Assembly: GCA_024682995.1 (NCBI GenBank)
Contig: JAIKYR010000078.1
Coordinates: forward strand, 1 to 40,531
DNA length: 40,531 nt
Source of the DNA: Bacteroidales bacterium
GTDB lineage: Bacteria; Bacteroidota; Bacteroidia; Bacteroidales; WCHB1-69
Direction: 5' to 3'
Positions 25,529-34,705 of this stretch are shown piece after piece. The notes below the pieces were generated by a model. That model saw only the letters and a list, made by a program, of their open reading frames with translations. It made no database searches and had not been told where the DNA came from. The stretch's first letter is position 1. Each line of letters opens with the position of its first letter. Both the position numbers and the translations under genes were made by a program.

Positions 25529-28500
25529 TTAGAAACCATTCAAGTCTGTTGGGCGCATTGCGCAGAAGAACCGTAATGTGCGTTCGCCGAAGCCGTCGGC
25601 TTTCACATGGATGATGTAAACACCGCCGGAAATCGGAATGTTGGCGTGGTTCTTCAAATCCCATTGTACGTAAGAATCCGTATTACCCTTCGTGATGGTC
25701 CGGATTAGCGTGCCGTTGACCGTGTAGATGGAAATGGTACACTTCTCAGGAAGGTTCACGATGCGGACATAGTTCTGCAGAGCGGTCTGCTCATACTGGG
25801 AGAATCCGTAGTACGGGTTCGGAACGATGTTGATGTCGTCGAGCACCTCTTGAACCTGTTCTACTGACTCTGATTTGACGGGAGCAAGGTTCTTGGTTGT
25901 GAACGTGTACATCGGATAACCGTCGTTCTGATCTGCGTACGGAGCTGTACTTGCATCATCGTACCAGCGGGAGGAGTATCTCAAATAAGGACGTGACACG
26001 CGAATCTTGATGGTGGCATCGCAGGAGAGCCAGTTGTCTTCCAATCCAAGGTAAGGCATAGGAATGCTGGTGTACATCACATTGTTGAACAACTGCATCT
26101 TCATCTGCATACGAGCCGGGTCGGCCATGTTTTTCTTTCCAATGAAAGATTTGAACTTTTCACCCAGCCATTTACCGCCATCATACGCACCACAATCGTA
26201 CCATGCAAAATATCCACCGTCGGAGCTGGTGATATATCCACCATGGCGTTGTCCGTTACGTGTGATGTTCTTGTCGGAGTCGTTGAAATTACGTTTGTCT
26301 CTTTTTACAAGTTCGTCGTAAACCAAACTGCACGTGTTGCCGGAGCTTCCACAGATATAGACATAGTGACGACCGCCGTTCTGCGGCTCACCATATTCGA
26401 GTGCATATTGACCGTAGTTGTCACGAATCATGTTGAATGTGCTTTGGTTCATACCCTGCGGATTGCCTTCCTCATCAAGAATGAATTCTTGGGTAGAGGC
26501 ATCACGATACCATGCGTACACATTTGTCGGATTGAAGAGCATGTCACTACCGTTGTTGTAAGGATCTTGGGAGTTTTCAGCGAACATAATGTTCAGACGC
26601 TCGCCAGTCTCCACGTTGATGGCATAGCCCGGGAACCAGCCGTAGCCGGTGGCACCGATGTAGTTCGGGTCGTTCGGGTTGTTGCTGGCCACGTCATCGT
26701 TGCCCGTGTACGGATTACCGTCTTTGTCCACTGACGGACAGTTCTTGGGTTCGTGACGATAGTTGACGTAAGTCTGTCCATTGAATTCCTGTTTTACTTT
26801 ATAGGATTCCGTCTCGTGGCTGGCGCCAGCTTCTAAGACCAGTGCGCGGGTCCACAGGCTCTTGTCCGGTGTGAGCACAATGTCAACGGAGTACAGGTTG
26901 GTCATGGTCTGGTTATAACCGGGGTTCCACATGGATCCCGTGAGAGCGCGGAAATCAAAATACATGGGTGCAGGACCTTCATCACCTTCAGAAAGGAAAG
27001 CCACGTTGTCGGGGATGATGTACTTGGCCTGCGGACCGCCGTCATACGGGGATGAAAGCACATATGGTGACCATAAGCCGCCGAGGATGCCTTCGAACTG
27101 TTGGTTGGGATCCTTGAATCCACGAGTGGTTTCACTGGCATTCAAGGTTCCGGGTTTCAGGATGCAGCACATATCCTCCGTACGCCATTGGAAATACTTG
27201 TTCTCTGCACCTTCCTGACCTGCATACTCCTCACCGATACCCCAGTCGTACCATTTTCCGGACTCTTGGCTACCGGAATGAATCCAGTTGGCAGGATAGT
27301 CACCTTCCATGTCGTGAACACCCGACAACCAAGGCAGCCCATCACCGTAGTCGATAGTGGCACCAAGGAAGTCCACTTGTCCGTACATGGTAAGGGATTT
27401 GTAATTGTAACCCAAACTGTCAGCCACATATTCGTCAAGATTCTTCTGATAAATCTTGAAGTTGTCGTTGATGATGGAGATGGAAATACCGAGGTCGAGG
27501 AACAACTCCTCGTTTGTCATGCTAATAGGCATGGCAGCCGTATTAACACGTTTGATTCCCAACTCTTCCAGTTCGGCATCAGAGACTTCATCGCTGATGA
27601 CTAACTGCCATTCGGTCTGGTCGTTCACATCGTTGTCCACATCGTTGGGTAACAGGCGGATGGTGTAGTCGTAAGGCTTCACCTGAAGCGGGTCCACCAC
27701 CTTGATGTTCAACGGACCGTAGTTGTTCTTGTATTGAATATTGTTGAAGGTGTTGAGTTCGAGTACTTTCTGTCGGGATTCATCCGTCATGTCCAAGAAG
27801 AAACCTCCATTGCCCTGTCCTTCGATACGGGTGATCATGGGCTGGTCGCCATAGACACTGTTTTGGATGATGCCGGAAGATTTGTGCGGAATACCTACGT
27901 AAGGATGAATGTTACGACGACCGGCCAGATACGGGGTCTGCTGTCCATCCAAAAAGTCAGGATCAAGTTTGAACTCCTTGTATTGGTTGTAACCGTAGGC
28001 GATAGCCATAAAGTAGTACTCTTTGTGGTTTACCAGAGCCTTGTTGGTACCGGTAGCGAATTTGTCTTCCGTCACAGTGAAAGAGTGGTAGATGCCTTCG
28101 TTGGCTCCGTTGACCATTTCAGTGGCAACGGATGTACCGATAGCTTCATTGTAAATCCAGTTCACAATCTGTCCCGCGTTATTCTTGATGTCGCATTGGG
28201 CAATCAGAATAGCTTTGTTCGGGTCGTTCAGATCGGTGGCACTGACAGATCCGTTAGCCAACTGATAAATCTGGTATCCTTCAAAGTAGTAGCGGCGTTG
28301 TTCTGTAGAGAGCGTGTCCTCATGTGTGACAGCCACGATGTTGGAGGTAATCACCGTATCGGGATTGCCATCGGAGTCATATACATATAAGGTATCGTAC
28401 GTCTTTTCAAACGTGGAAGTGGATAATGTCTTGGAGATCTGCGGATCCAGCTCGTAGTAGGTCTCGTGGTAGTTGTTGCTGTTCTTATCTTCATTGGAGA

Positions 28501-30337
28501 TGTAGATCACCAGCTCGTTCTCAAGTTCGCGGATGGTCAAATCCGGAGCATCAGGACCGTCCAAGGTCTTGAAACAGTTCTCGAACAGGGTCTGGCACTT
28601 GTCATCTGCCAGTTTCAGCAATTCCACAGAGGCTTGTGCGCCGCCTTGGGAGGCACGTGCCCATGGAATACCTACGGTGATGTAGTTCACGGAACCGGGT
28701 CTCAAGGTGAAGGGGCCTGCAGACTGCATGAAACGACGGTCTGCGGGAGCGTTACCCACATTGGCTTCTGTCCAGCCGCCAGGACCGTAGGTGGTTGCAG
28801 AGGGATCCACACCTTTTGTTCCCCAGTTACAAACGTCCGTCATAGCAGGGAACATGAAGTCACACTCCGGACCGTTACCGCCTACCGTGTAGTGGGCATT
28901 GCCGCCGTAGCGCATTTTGGTGTTGTCTTTCCAGATACCTTGCAGCATGTTGTAGTATTCGAATGCCACATCCGGGTCACCCACCACGGAGTTGTCGTTG
29001 TTGTGGTACACGAATCTTCTCATACCGAAACGTTCGTTGTCAATGATATCATCTCCGAAGTTCACACCGTTGATGGCCATCTGGTCGTTTATGAACTCGC
29101 TCTTGAGGAACTTGTCGCAATATCCGGCGAAAACTGCGCTGTCCGGATTGAATTTCGGGTTGTCACGGTTATCGGGATCCATGTAAGGGCCTTGGAAGAA
29201 GTCCACACCCACCGCAGGGGGCTGGTCGCCGTAAGCCTTGGTCTGTCCGTTACCGTCCACGTTGGAACCGTTGTAGCAGTAACCTAAACCACGGGCCACA
29301 TCGCAACCTACATAGTCGTCTTTCTCATAACCCAAGTCAGGGTCAACCCATTGGGAGAAATAGGTGTTGGTCAACGTGTAGGAGGAACGGTTGATAATCT
29401 CATAGGAATAGAACGTCATGTTGTTCAGGTCGTCGTTGGTGGAGAATCCGAAGCACTGACCGCGGATTTCCAGACCGATGGGGCTACCTTGGGATTCGGT
29501 GTGTGCACCACCGTTATCGTTGAAGATCCAGAACAGGGTCTCATCACCCTTCAACACATGGTCTGCGTAAATCATACCGTTGGAATTGTGCCAGTCGTAC
29601 TGATAGTCTCCGGAGCTGGCGCTACCATAATTCCGATATTCTGTCCACAAATCCTCAGGGGTTCTCGGCAGCTGATGGGCGGCAGCCAAGGCGATGTTGT
29701 CCTCCGTCCAGGGACAGAGATCGTTGTTGATGTCATAGTAAGGGTAGTCGCCAGCTTCAGGGTCGTACACACCGTTTTCATTCACATCTTTGAAAGGGGC
29801 CAGATAGTAGGAATAGCCTTCATCGCCGTGGGCGGGCCAGTTCAAGATGCTGGCAGGGGTCACATAACCGCTGGTATTATAGCCGGAGATGTGATTGTCC
29901 ACTTCCGCACGGGAGATCTTGAAGAGTTTGTCGAATTTGATACACTCGGTCTGGGTTGTACCGGCACCGGCAATCTTCAAGGGACCAGTCCAATAGTCGT
30001 CACCACGTTGTCTGAAACGAACGGCAGCCAATTTCAACTGGCCGTTGGCATCCTGACCGCCAATCCACAAGGCGGCAGAGAACATGGAGGTTTTGCCGGA
30101 ACCCTTAGGCACTTCGTATTCGGCTACTTCCTTGAACCACATCGTACCGCCGGTTTCAATGTATGCACGTACGTTGTTCACCGAAAGCTCGTTGGAGTTA
30201 CTTGCCGGAAGACAGGTGGCTGATTCCGCTTTTGGAGAGTGTCTATGTACTCCTTTGACTTTTTCGGCTCGCACGGTACCGAAGACCATGCAGACCATCA
30301 GGAGTGTCAAGCAGAAAATTTTGTTATTGTTTTTCAT
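25529..30337 (-). CDS. Large exported surface protein with type IX-like C-terminal domain
   Basis: A 1602-residue protein with signal peptide (about 1-24, MVCMVFGTVRA), no internal membrane helices and a beta-rich sequence. The N-terminal block NNVRAYIETGGTMWF and AALWIGGQDANGQLKLAA (54-105) is, from memory, shared by a group of uncharacterised Bacteroidota proteins. A calcium-binding-like loop DVNENGVYDPEAGD is at 184-197. The last 100 residues form a sorting-type domain: VPNPYYGFSQYEQ, IYTVNGTLIRTI and SGGVYIIHVKADGFGERTL, like type A type IX C-terminal domains, but they end FFCAMRPTDLNGF instead of the usual lysine-rich end. The function is unknown; no enzymatic motif was found. It lies between the receptor and PorV-like genes with 28-base gaps on both sides. 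Confidence 0.8.
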   Translation of the reverse strand: MKNNNKIFCLTLLMVCMVFGTVRAEKVKGVHRHSPKAESATCLPASNSNELSVNNVRAYIETGGTMWFKEVAEYEVPKGSGKTSMFSAALWIGGQDANGQLKLAAVRFRQRGDDYWTGPLKIAGAGTTQTECIKFDKLFKISRAEVDNHISGYNTSGYVTPASILNWPAHGDEGYSYYLAPFKDVNENGVYDPEAGDYPYYDINNDLCPWTEDNIALAAAHQLPRTPEDLWTEYRNYGSASSGDYQYDWHNSNGMIYADHVLKGDETLFWIFNDNGGAHTESQGSPIGLEIRGQCFGFSTNDDLNNMTFYSYEIINRSSYTLTNTYFSQWVDPDLGYEKDDYVGCDVARGLGYCYNGSNVDGNGQTKAYGDQPPAVGVDFFQGPYMDPDNRDNPKFNPDSAVFAGYCDKFLKSEFINDQMAINGVNFGDDIIDNERFGMRRFVYHNNDNSVVGDPDVAFEYYNMLQGIWKDNTKMRYGGNAHYTVGGNGPECDFMFPAMTDVCNWGTKGVDPSATTYGPGGWTEANVGNAPADRRFMQSAGPFTLRPGSVNYITVGIPWARASQGGAQASVELLKLADDKCQTLFENCFKTLDGPDAPDLTIRELENELVIYISNEDKNSNNYHETYYELDPQISKTLSTSTFEKTYDTLYVYDSDGNPDTVITSNIVAVTHEDTLSTEQRRYYFEGYQIYQLANGSVSATDLNDPNKAILIAQCDIKNNAGQIVNWIYNEAIGTSVATEMVNGANEGIYHSFTVTEDKFATGTNKALVNHKEYYFMAIAYGYNQYKEFKLDPDFLDGQQTPYLAGRRNIHPYVGIPHKSSGIIQNSVYGDQPMITRIEGQGNGGFFLDMTDESRQKVLELNTFNNIQYKNNYGPLNIKVVDPLQVKPYDYTIRLLPNDVDNDVNDQTEWQLVISDEVSDAELEELGIKRVNTAAMPISMTNEELFLDLGISISIINDNFKIYQKNLDEYVADSLGYNYKSLTMYGQVDFLGATIDYGDGLPWLSGVHDMEGDYPANWIHSGSQESGKWYDWGIGEEYAGQEGAENKYFQWRTEDMCCILKPGTLNASETTRGFKDPNQQFEGILGGLWSPYVLSSPYDGGPQAKYIIPDNVAFLSEGDEGPAPMYFDFRALTGSMWNPGYNQTMTNLYSVDIVLTPDKSLWTRALVLEAGASHETESYKVKQEFNGQTYVNYRHEPKNCPSVDKDGNPYTGNDDVASNNPNDPNYIGATGYGWFPGYAINVETGERLNIMFAENSQDPYNNGSDMLFNPTNVYAWYRDASTQEFILDEEGNPQGMNQSTFNMIRDNYGQYALEYGEPQNGGRHYVYICGSSGNTCSLVYDELVKRDKRNFNDSDKNITRNGQRHGGYITSSDGGYFAWYDCGAYDGGKWLGEKFKSFIGKKNMADPARMQMKMQLFNNVMYTSIPMPYLGLEDNWLSCDATIKIRVSRPYLRYSSRWYDDASTAPYADQNDGYPMYTFTTKNLAPVKSESVEQVQEVLDDINIVPNPYYGFSQYEQTALQNYVRIVNLPEKCTISIYTVNGTLIRTITKGNTDSYVQWDLKNHANIPISGGVYIIHVKADGFGERTLRFFCAMRPTDLNGF

Positions 30338-30365
30338 ATATACCTATTTTTTTTATTTCAAACTG

Positions 30366-33300
30366 TTAAAAACCGAATTGTAAGCCTAAGCTGGCACGGA
30401 TAGGACGGCTGTAATTGTAGGGATCCTGAACGGTCATCGTGTAGTAGTTGATGTAGGAAGGAACATAGATCTGGGAGTTGATCACCTGCTGATACTCTGC
30501 AGAGGAGAGGAAACCATCGTCATCCGGGTTGCCGGTGTAGTCATAAACGTAAACAATGTTCTTGAAGTTGAAAAGGTTCTGGATGTCAACATAGACGGTC
30601 AGATAACCCGGTTTTGCGGATTTTGCATTGCCGTCCTTGTCCTTGGCGTTCTTGTTCAGATTGAAGACGAAAGTCTTGTCGATACGTAAGTCGCACTGGA
30701 ACTGCCATGGGGTGTTGGAACCGTTGATGGAACCGGAGACCTGGCGGGAACCGATACCCGTGATGGAATACGGGGTGGAAGAACGTGTGTAAGGAGTACC
30801 GGAAGCGGCGGAGAACAACAGGGAGAATCCTGTATTAGCCAGCCATTGGATGGTCTTTGTGGTCGGTTTTCCGTCCACTACGACCTGCTTCTCGGTCTTA
30901 GGCCCGTTGTAGTCGGTTCCATTCTCGAAACGATAGTCCAAGTTGACACCGATTCTATGTCTCTGGTCAAAGGAGAGGAGGGCAAGAGTTCTCAAGTTCG
31001 GTTGTCCTTCGGAAAGGATGGAGAGCTGGTCGGTCGTGCTGGAACCCGTACCCTTGGCGTATTGCAACGTGTAGTTGGCGGAAAGGGTGAGGTTCTTGGT
31101 CCGGTTCATCTTATAGGCGAAGGTGAAACCTTGCACCGTACCGAAGTCAATGTTCTGATAGGAATAATAGGTGTTCGGATATGCGCCGGAGAAACGATAA
31201 GCCTGGATCTGGTTACGTTTTTCGGAATAGTAGGCGCTGATACTGATGGAGGATTTGTTGCCGATCTTCTGACGGAAACCGATTTCGTAGTCGATACTCT
31301 GCTGCGGTTTCATGTTCGGGTTGTTGACGATGTTTCCAGCGGAATTACGCTTGGAGATGAACAGATAGTCAACCGGGGAGATCTGCAGGTTGGTGGGACG
31401 GGAGGTGATGATGTTGTAGTGTGCGTAGAACAGGGAGTTGTCAGAAACAGGGAAGGAGAAGGAGATACGCGGCATGACAGACCACTGTGCTTTGTATTTC
31501 TCGAAAGCAGAGGATTCGACCTTGGTGTTTCTGTTCTTGTCGATTTCGTTCTTAAGGAGCGGACCGTTCACATAGAGGGAAAGTTCGGATTCGGGGTCAA
31601 CCACCTCTTGACCGGCGGCGTTGTACCAGGTGTCGCCGTTACGGTAACCCACGATGGATGAAGCGTTGAACTCGGTACCGGCAATGCCTTCCTCACTCAT
31701 GTAGTTGTCAATGCCCGTATAATAGACCACCCAGTTGTCTTCGGCGTTGCCGGCGAATTTGATCTTACTGTTGAGGTTGCGGATGTCTTTAACCGTATAA
31801 GCTTCGCGGAACAAATAGGGGTCTTTCAGCACTTCCTGGTTGGCATCGAAGCGGTCAACACGCAAACCGATGTTGAACAACAGGGAGTTGATGGAGAATT
31901 TATCCTGCAGGTAGAAAGCCATGTAGATGGGTTCGTAAGCACCGATGTTGTAGGTGCGCTGGCCGTTATTGTCCACAGCGTCAAAGAAGTCCATGATAGA
32001 GGTCTTCTTGTTGATCTTTTTACCTGTGTAGTCATAACCATAATAGTTGACCAGGGAGGAGGAACCGGAGGATGTTCCAGTGAGCAGCTCCTCTGCAGAG
32101 AACATGTTGACGTTGAAAGCCGTAGGATCCAGGTCGTCAATGTCAATCCAGTCGGATCCGTTGGGATCCAAACCGAGGGATGTACGCAGGTTACGGTCAA
32201 AGACCGTCTGGTCGGTCAGCACGTTCAAGCGGTTGTAGTCCACATAGATGATGTCTCTTTCCATGTCGGGATCATAACGGACATCGAAGATGGGGTGTTC
32301 CTTGTCCAACTCGGTGATATGCTTGTTTGTTTCGGTTCTCATCAACTGCCACAGGTAGAAGGATGAGATGCCATATCCGCGGTAGGTCAGTTTTTCAAAA
32401 TCATAACCGAATTTAAGTTCGTGGTTCTTCAGGTTCATGGAGATGCTGGCCTTCACACCGAACTGCTCGGTCTGGCTCTTGCTATAGCTGCCGGAGACTG
32501 CACCGGGGCTGCTGTACATGCCATAGATGCCGTCGGCGCCGTCACCGTTACGGAGTGCGCCAAACTGCTGGTAGAGGTTCAGGTCGATGGGGTATCCCTC
32601 ACCAAGATAGGTGTAGAGGTCTTCCAAGGAGTAATTCTCAATGAAGTTCTGCGTGTAACGGGCGAGAAGCGGGTTGCAGTTGAAGTTCGGGTTGATTTGG
32701 AAGGTCACGAGTGAGTCGTACCAGCCTTCAAACTCTTTGGCTCCTTGCACCGTGATGGAGTTACCTTCCTCGGAAACCTGCAGTTCATCCTTGTATTCGG
32801 AATAGCCTTTCACCCGCTGGGTGGAGAACTTGCCGATATAACCGTATTCGAACAGTCTGTCTTTATGTTGGGTGGCGTATGAGTTGGAGTTGAAGAGGGT
32901 GTAGTTGACGTTGATGTCGTACATGATGTTCTTCAACGTAGCCTTACCCGTGGTGTCGGTGAACACACGGTGGTTCAAACGGGCATTCACACGCAAGGTG
33001 TTGTTGATGGTGGTCGGAGTCTCGACTTTGAACAGGGCTAATGAGCGGCCCCATGATTTTCCCTTGATGTACTCGTAGGATCCACCGAGGGAGAGACGCA
33101 TGTTGTGCTTCTTGCCGAGGGTGAAGTCGAACTTCAGCTGGCCAAGGTAGTCCCAAGTGCCGGCGTTTTTCTTCACACGCTCCTTATGGAACGATTCGCT
33201 GGTGAGGTAGCATGCCTCCTGATACCAGGCACCGAAACTGGTCGGGTTGTAGCGGAGAGGATTCATGCTGATGTCCTCAATCACATCGTCGTTGGCCACC

Positions 33301-34166
33301 CAATAGCCGCCTCTCAGCGGACGGCTGTCATGATCGTAGGAGATTTCCCCGCTGAAGAGGAAACCGATACGGGTGGGGTCGTTTTTATTCTTGCCTTTCA
33401 ACAGCGGACCGGAAATGGATACAGCACCGAGGAAGTTGTTGTATCCGTCGATGGATCCTCTTAACTCCACAGATCCGTGGAAGTCCTTCGGGGCGGACTT
33501 GGTGGTGATGACCGTGAAGGAGGTACCGTCACCATACTCGGCGGGAATACCGCCCTGGATCAACTGGGCCTCCTCGATGGATGCCATGGAGACGCTACCG
33601 TTACCACGCACACGCACACCGTCGATGATGGTCTGCTGACCGTCGGCACGGTTACCACGCACAGATGACATGGCACCATCCACACTTGACACACCCTCCA
33701 GGTTGGCTAAGGCACTGGTTACGGAACGGCCAGGGGTGGTACGCACATTGTCACCGCTGATACGGCTTGTAGAACTGGTGTTATCCGGGTCAAACACAGG
33801 TGGTTCGTATCGGATGATAACCTCCTGCACTTCAGTCGTACAGTCAATGGTGAAGTCAATGAACATCACCTGGTTAGAACCCACCTTGATACCCGTCTTG
33901 GTCTGTGACTTCTTACAAGTCATCTGAGCGTCGGCAGTCAAATCGTAGGTGCCGACTTCCACACCAAACATTGAGTATTCACCTTTGTCATCCGCCATAC
34001 CCATGTTCACAACCTTGTCACCAATCTTCAGGTAAACCCTGGTGTACCCCAACGGCTCTCCCGCTTGGTCCACCACCTTACCCTTGATTTGGGACTGTGA
34101 AAATGCCATGCTTGTGAAAAGGATGATCACTCCGAGAGTAGAGAGTAATTTTTTAATCATAGCCAT
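30366..34166 (-). CDS. TonB-dependent receptor with carboxypeptidase-regulatory-like domain
   Basis: A 1266-residue outer-membrane receptor. The signal peptide (about 1-23, FTSMAFS) is followed by a carboxypeptidase-regulatory-like domain (25-110, IKGKVVDQAGEPLGYTRVYL), a TonB-box-like EVQEVII (112-118) and a plug (about 130-225) with SALANLEGVSSVDGAMSSV, QTIIDGVRV and GGIPAEYGDGTSFTVITTKS. A long barrel ends in GLQFGF. Near the C-terminus is a DxDG-like loop (TGNPDDDGFLSSAEY). No SusD gene is adjacent, so it is not a standard SusCD glycan pair. It heads the operon with the 1602-residue protein and the PorV-like barrel. ATG codons at 34166 and 34160 are both possible starts. The ligand is unknown; protein export or assembly is an alternative to uptake. 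Confidence 0.9.
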   Translation of the reverse strand: MAMIKKLLSTLGVIILFTSMAFSQSQIKGKVVDQAGEPLGYTRVYLKIGDKVVNMGMADDKGEYSMFGVEVGTYDLTADAQMTCKKSQTKTGIKVGSNQVMFIDFTIDCTTEVQEVIIRYEPPVFDPDNTSSTSRISGDNVRTTPGRSVTSALANLEGVSSVDGAMSSVRGNRADGQQTIIDGVRVRGNGSVSMASIEEAQLIQGGIPAEYGDGTSFTVITTKSAPKDFHGSVELRGSIDGYNNFLGAVSISGPLLKGKNKNDPTRIGFLFSGEISYDHDSRPLRGGYWVANDDVIEDISMNPLRYNPTSFGAWYQEACYLTSESFHKERVKKNAGTWDYLGQLKFDFTLGKKHNMRLSLGGSYEYIKGKSWGRSLALFKVETPTTINNTLRVNARLNHRVFTDTTGKATLKNIMYDINVNYTLFNSNSYATQHKDRLFEYGYIGKFSTQRVKGYSEYKDELQVSEEGNSITVQGAKEFEGWYDSLVTFQINPNFNCNPLLARYTQNFIENYSLEDLYTYLGEGYPIDLNLYQQFGALRNGDGADGIYGMYSSPGAVSGSYSKSQTEQFGVKASISMNLKNHELKFGYDFEKLTYRGYGISSFYLWQLMRTETNKHITELDKEHPIFDVRYDPDMERDIIYVDYNRLNVLTDQTVFDRNLRTSLGLDPNGSDWIDIDDLDPTAFNVNMFSAEELLTGTSSGSSSLVNYYGYDYTGKKINKKTSIMDFFDAVDNNGQRTYNIGAYEPIYMAFYLQDKFSINSLLFNIGLRVDRFDANQEVLKDPYLFREAYTVKDIRNLNSKIKFAGNAEDNWVVYYTGIDNYMSEEGIAGTEFNASSIVGYRNGDTWYNAAGQEVVDPESELSLYVNGPLLKNEIDKNRNTKVESSAFEKYKAQWSVMPRISFSFPVSDNSLFYAHYNIITSRPTNLQISPVDYLFISKRNSAGNIVNNPNMKPQQSIDYEIGFRQKIGNKSSISISAYYSEKRNQIQAYRFSGAYPNTYYSYQNIDFGTVQGFTFAYKMNRTKNLTLSANYTLQYAKGTGSSTTDQLSILSEGQPNLRTLALLSFDQRHRIGVNLDYRFENGTDYNGPKTEKQVVVDGKPTTKTIQWLANTGFSLLFSAASGTPYTRSSTPYSITGIGSRQVSGSINGSNTPWQFQCDLRIDKTFVFNLNKNAKDKDGNAKSAKPGYLTVYVDIQNLFNFKNIVYVYDYTGNPDDDGFLSSAEYQQVINSQIYVPSYINYYTMTVQDPYNYSRPIRASLGLQFGF

Positions 34167-34216
34167 TAATTTATATTAAACATTATTCTATTTTACCGAA
34201 TATAATTTTTGGGGTG

Positions 34217-34224
34217 CTAAAATA
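34217..34224 (-). promoter_or_regulatory. Weak candidate promoter of the receptor operon
   Basis: On the minus strand TATTTTAG followed by CACC differs from TAnnTTTGCACC at one base. It lies about 50 bases before the receptor ATG and just after the terminator at 34226-34262. No -33 TTG is visible. Given as the best site in the interval, not a firm call. Confidence 0.25.
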
Positions 34225-34225
34225 A

Positions 34226-34262
34226 AAAAAAAAACGATAGCTTGTACACTATTGTTTTTTTT
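34226..34262 (-). terminator. Intrinsic terminator after the hutH-to-hypothetical gene run
   Basis: ACGATAG (34234-34240) and CTATTGT (34249-34255) pair with one G-T wobble around an eight-base loop, and the stem is extended by A/T runs on both sides. On the minus strand a run of about eleven T follows. It lies about 28 bases after the stop of the 123-residue gene. Confidence 0.75.
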
Positions 34263-34290
34263 TGATTGAAAATCGTTTTAAGTCAAGTTT

Positions 34291-34662
34291 TTAGTACTTC
34301 CTTTTGAGGATTTCAGCGTAAATGACCCCTTTGTAGACTTCTGTGGCATCCATTGTTAATCCATGGATGTTATCTGCTTTATTATCAGATGGTTGTGGCT
34401 GTTCTTTTATCTCTAAATCGGATGTTTTTTCCAAGGGTTCATCCAAATCCGTAAGTGTTTCGTATGTGAAGTATTCGGTTTGATTTCGCAAATTCGGCGC
34501 GTTTTTTTGCATTTCAAGTGTTTCATGAAACGCCTCCTCTTCCTCTTCTTCCAGAATGGGAATAGTTTTGGCAGGAGCTTTTTTTTCTCCTTTGACCAAT
34601 TTGATAATGGTGGGTGCCAACCCAAGGAGAATCAAAATCAATATACTTAAGAAATCTTCCAT
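34291..34662 (-). CDS. Small membrane-anchored acidic protein, function unknown
   Basis: A 123-residue protein with an N-terminal hydrophobic segment (about 4-22, FLSILILILLGLAPTIIKLV) that is probably a single membrane anchor. A very acidic stretch follows (EEEEEEAFHETLE) and the protein ends with VIYAEILKRKY. The pattern of short N-terminal helix, acidic linker and conserved (V/I)IYAEIL-R-Y end resembles small uncharacterised proteins common in Bacteroidales, from memory. No function is assigned. It is the last gene of its run, 43 bases after YihY, and is followed by a terminator. Confidence 0.7.
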   Translation of the reverse strand: MEDFLSILILILLGLAPTIIKLVKGEKKAPAKTIPILEEEEEEAFHETLEMQKNAPNLRNQTEYFTYETLTDLDEPLEKTSDLEIKEQPQPSDNKADNIHGLTMDATEVYKGVIYAEILKRKY

Positions 34663-34705
34663 ATTGTTTAATGTATAATATTATATATTGTATAACTCTA
34701 CAATG

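Noticed and set aside
29351-30223. 290-codon open frame antisense to the 1602-residue protein gene
   Set aside because: It lies wholly inside a well-supported gene in the opposite frame, has no domain pattern and reads as low-complexity Val/Gly-rich protein, as expected for a shadow of biased codon use.
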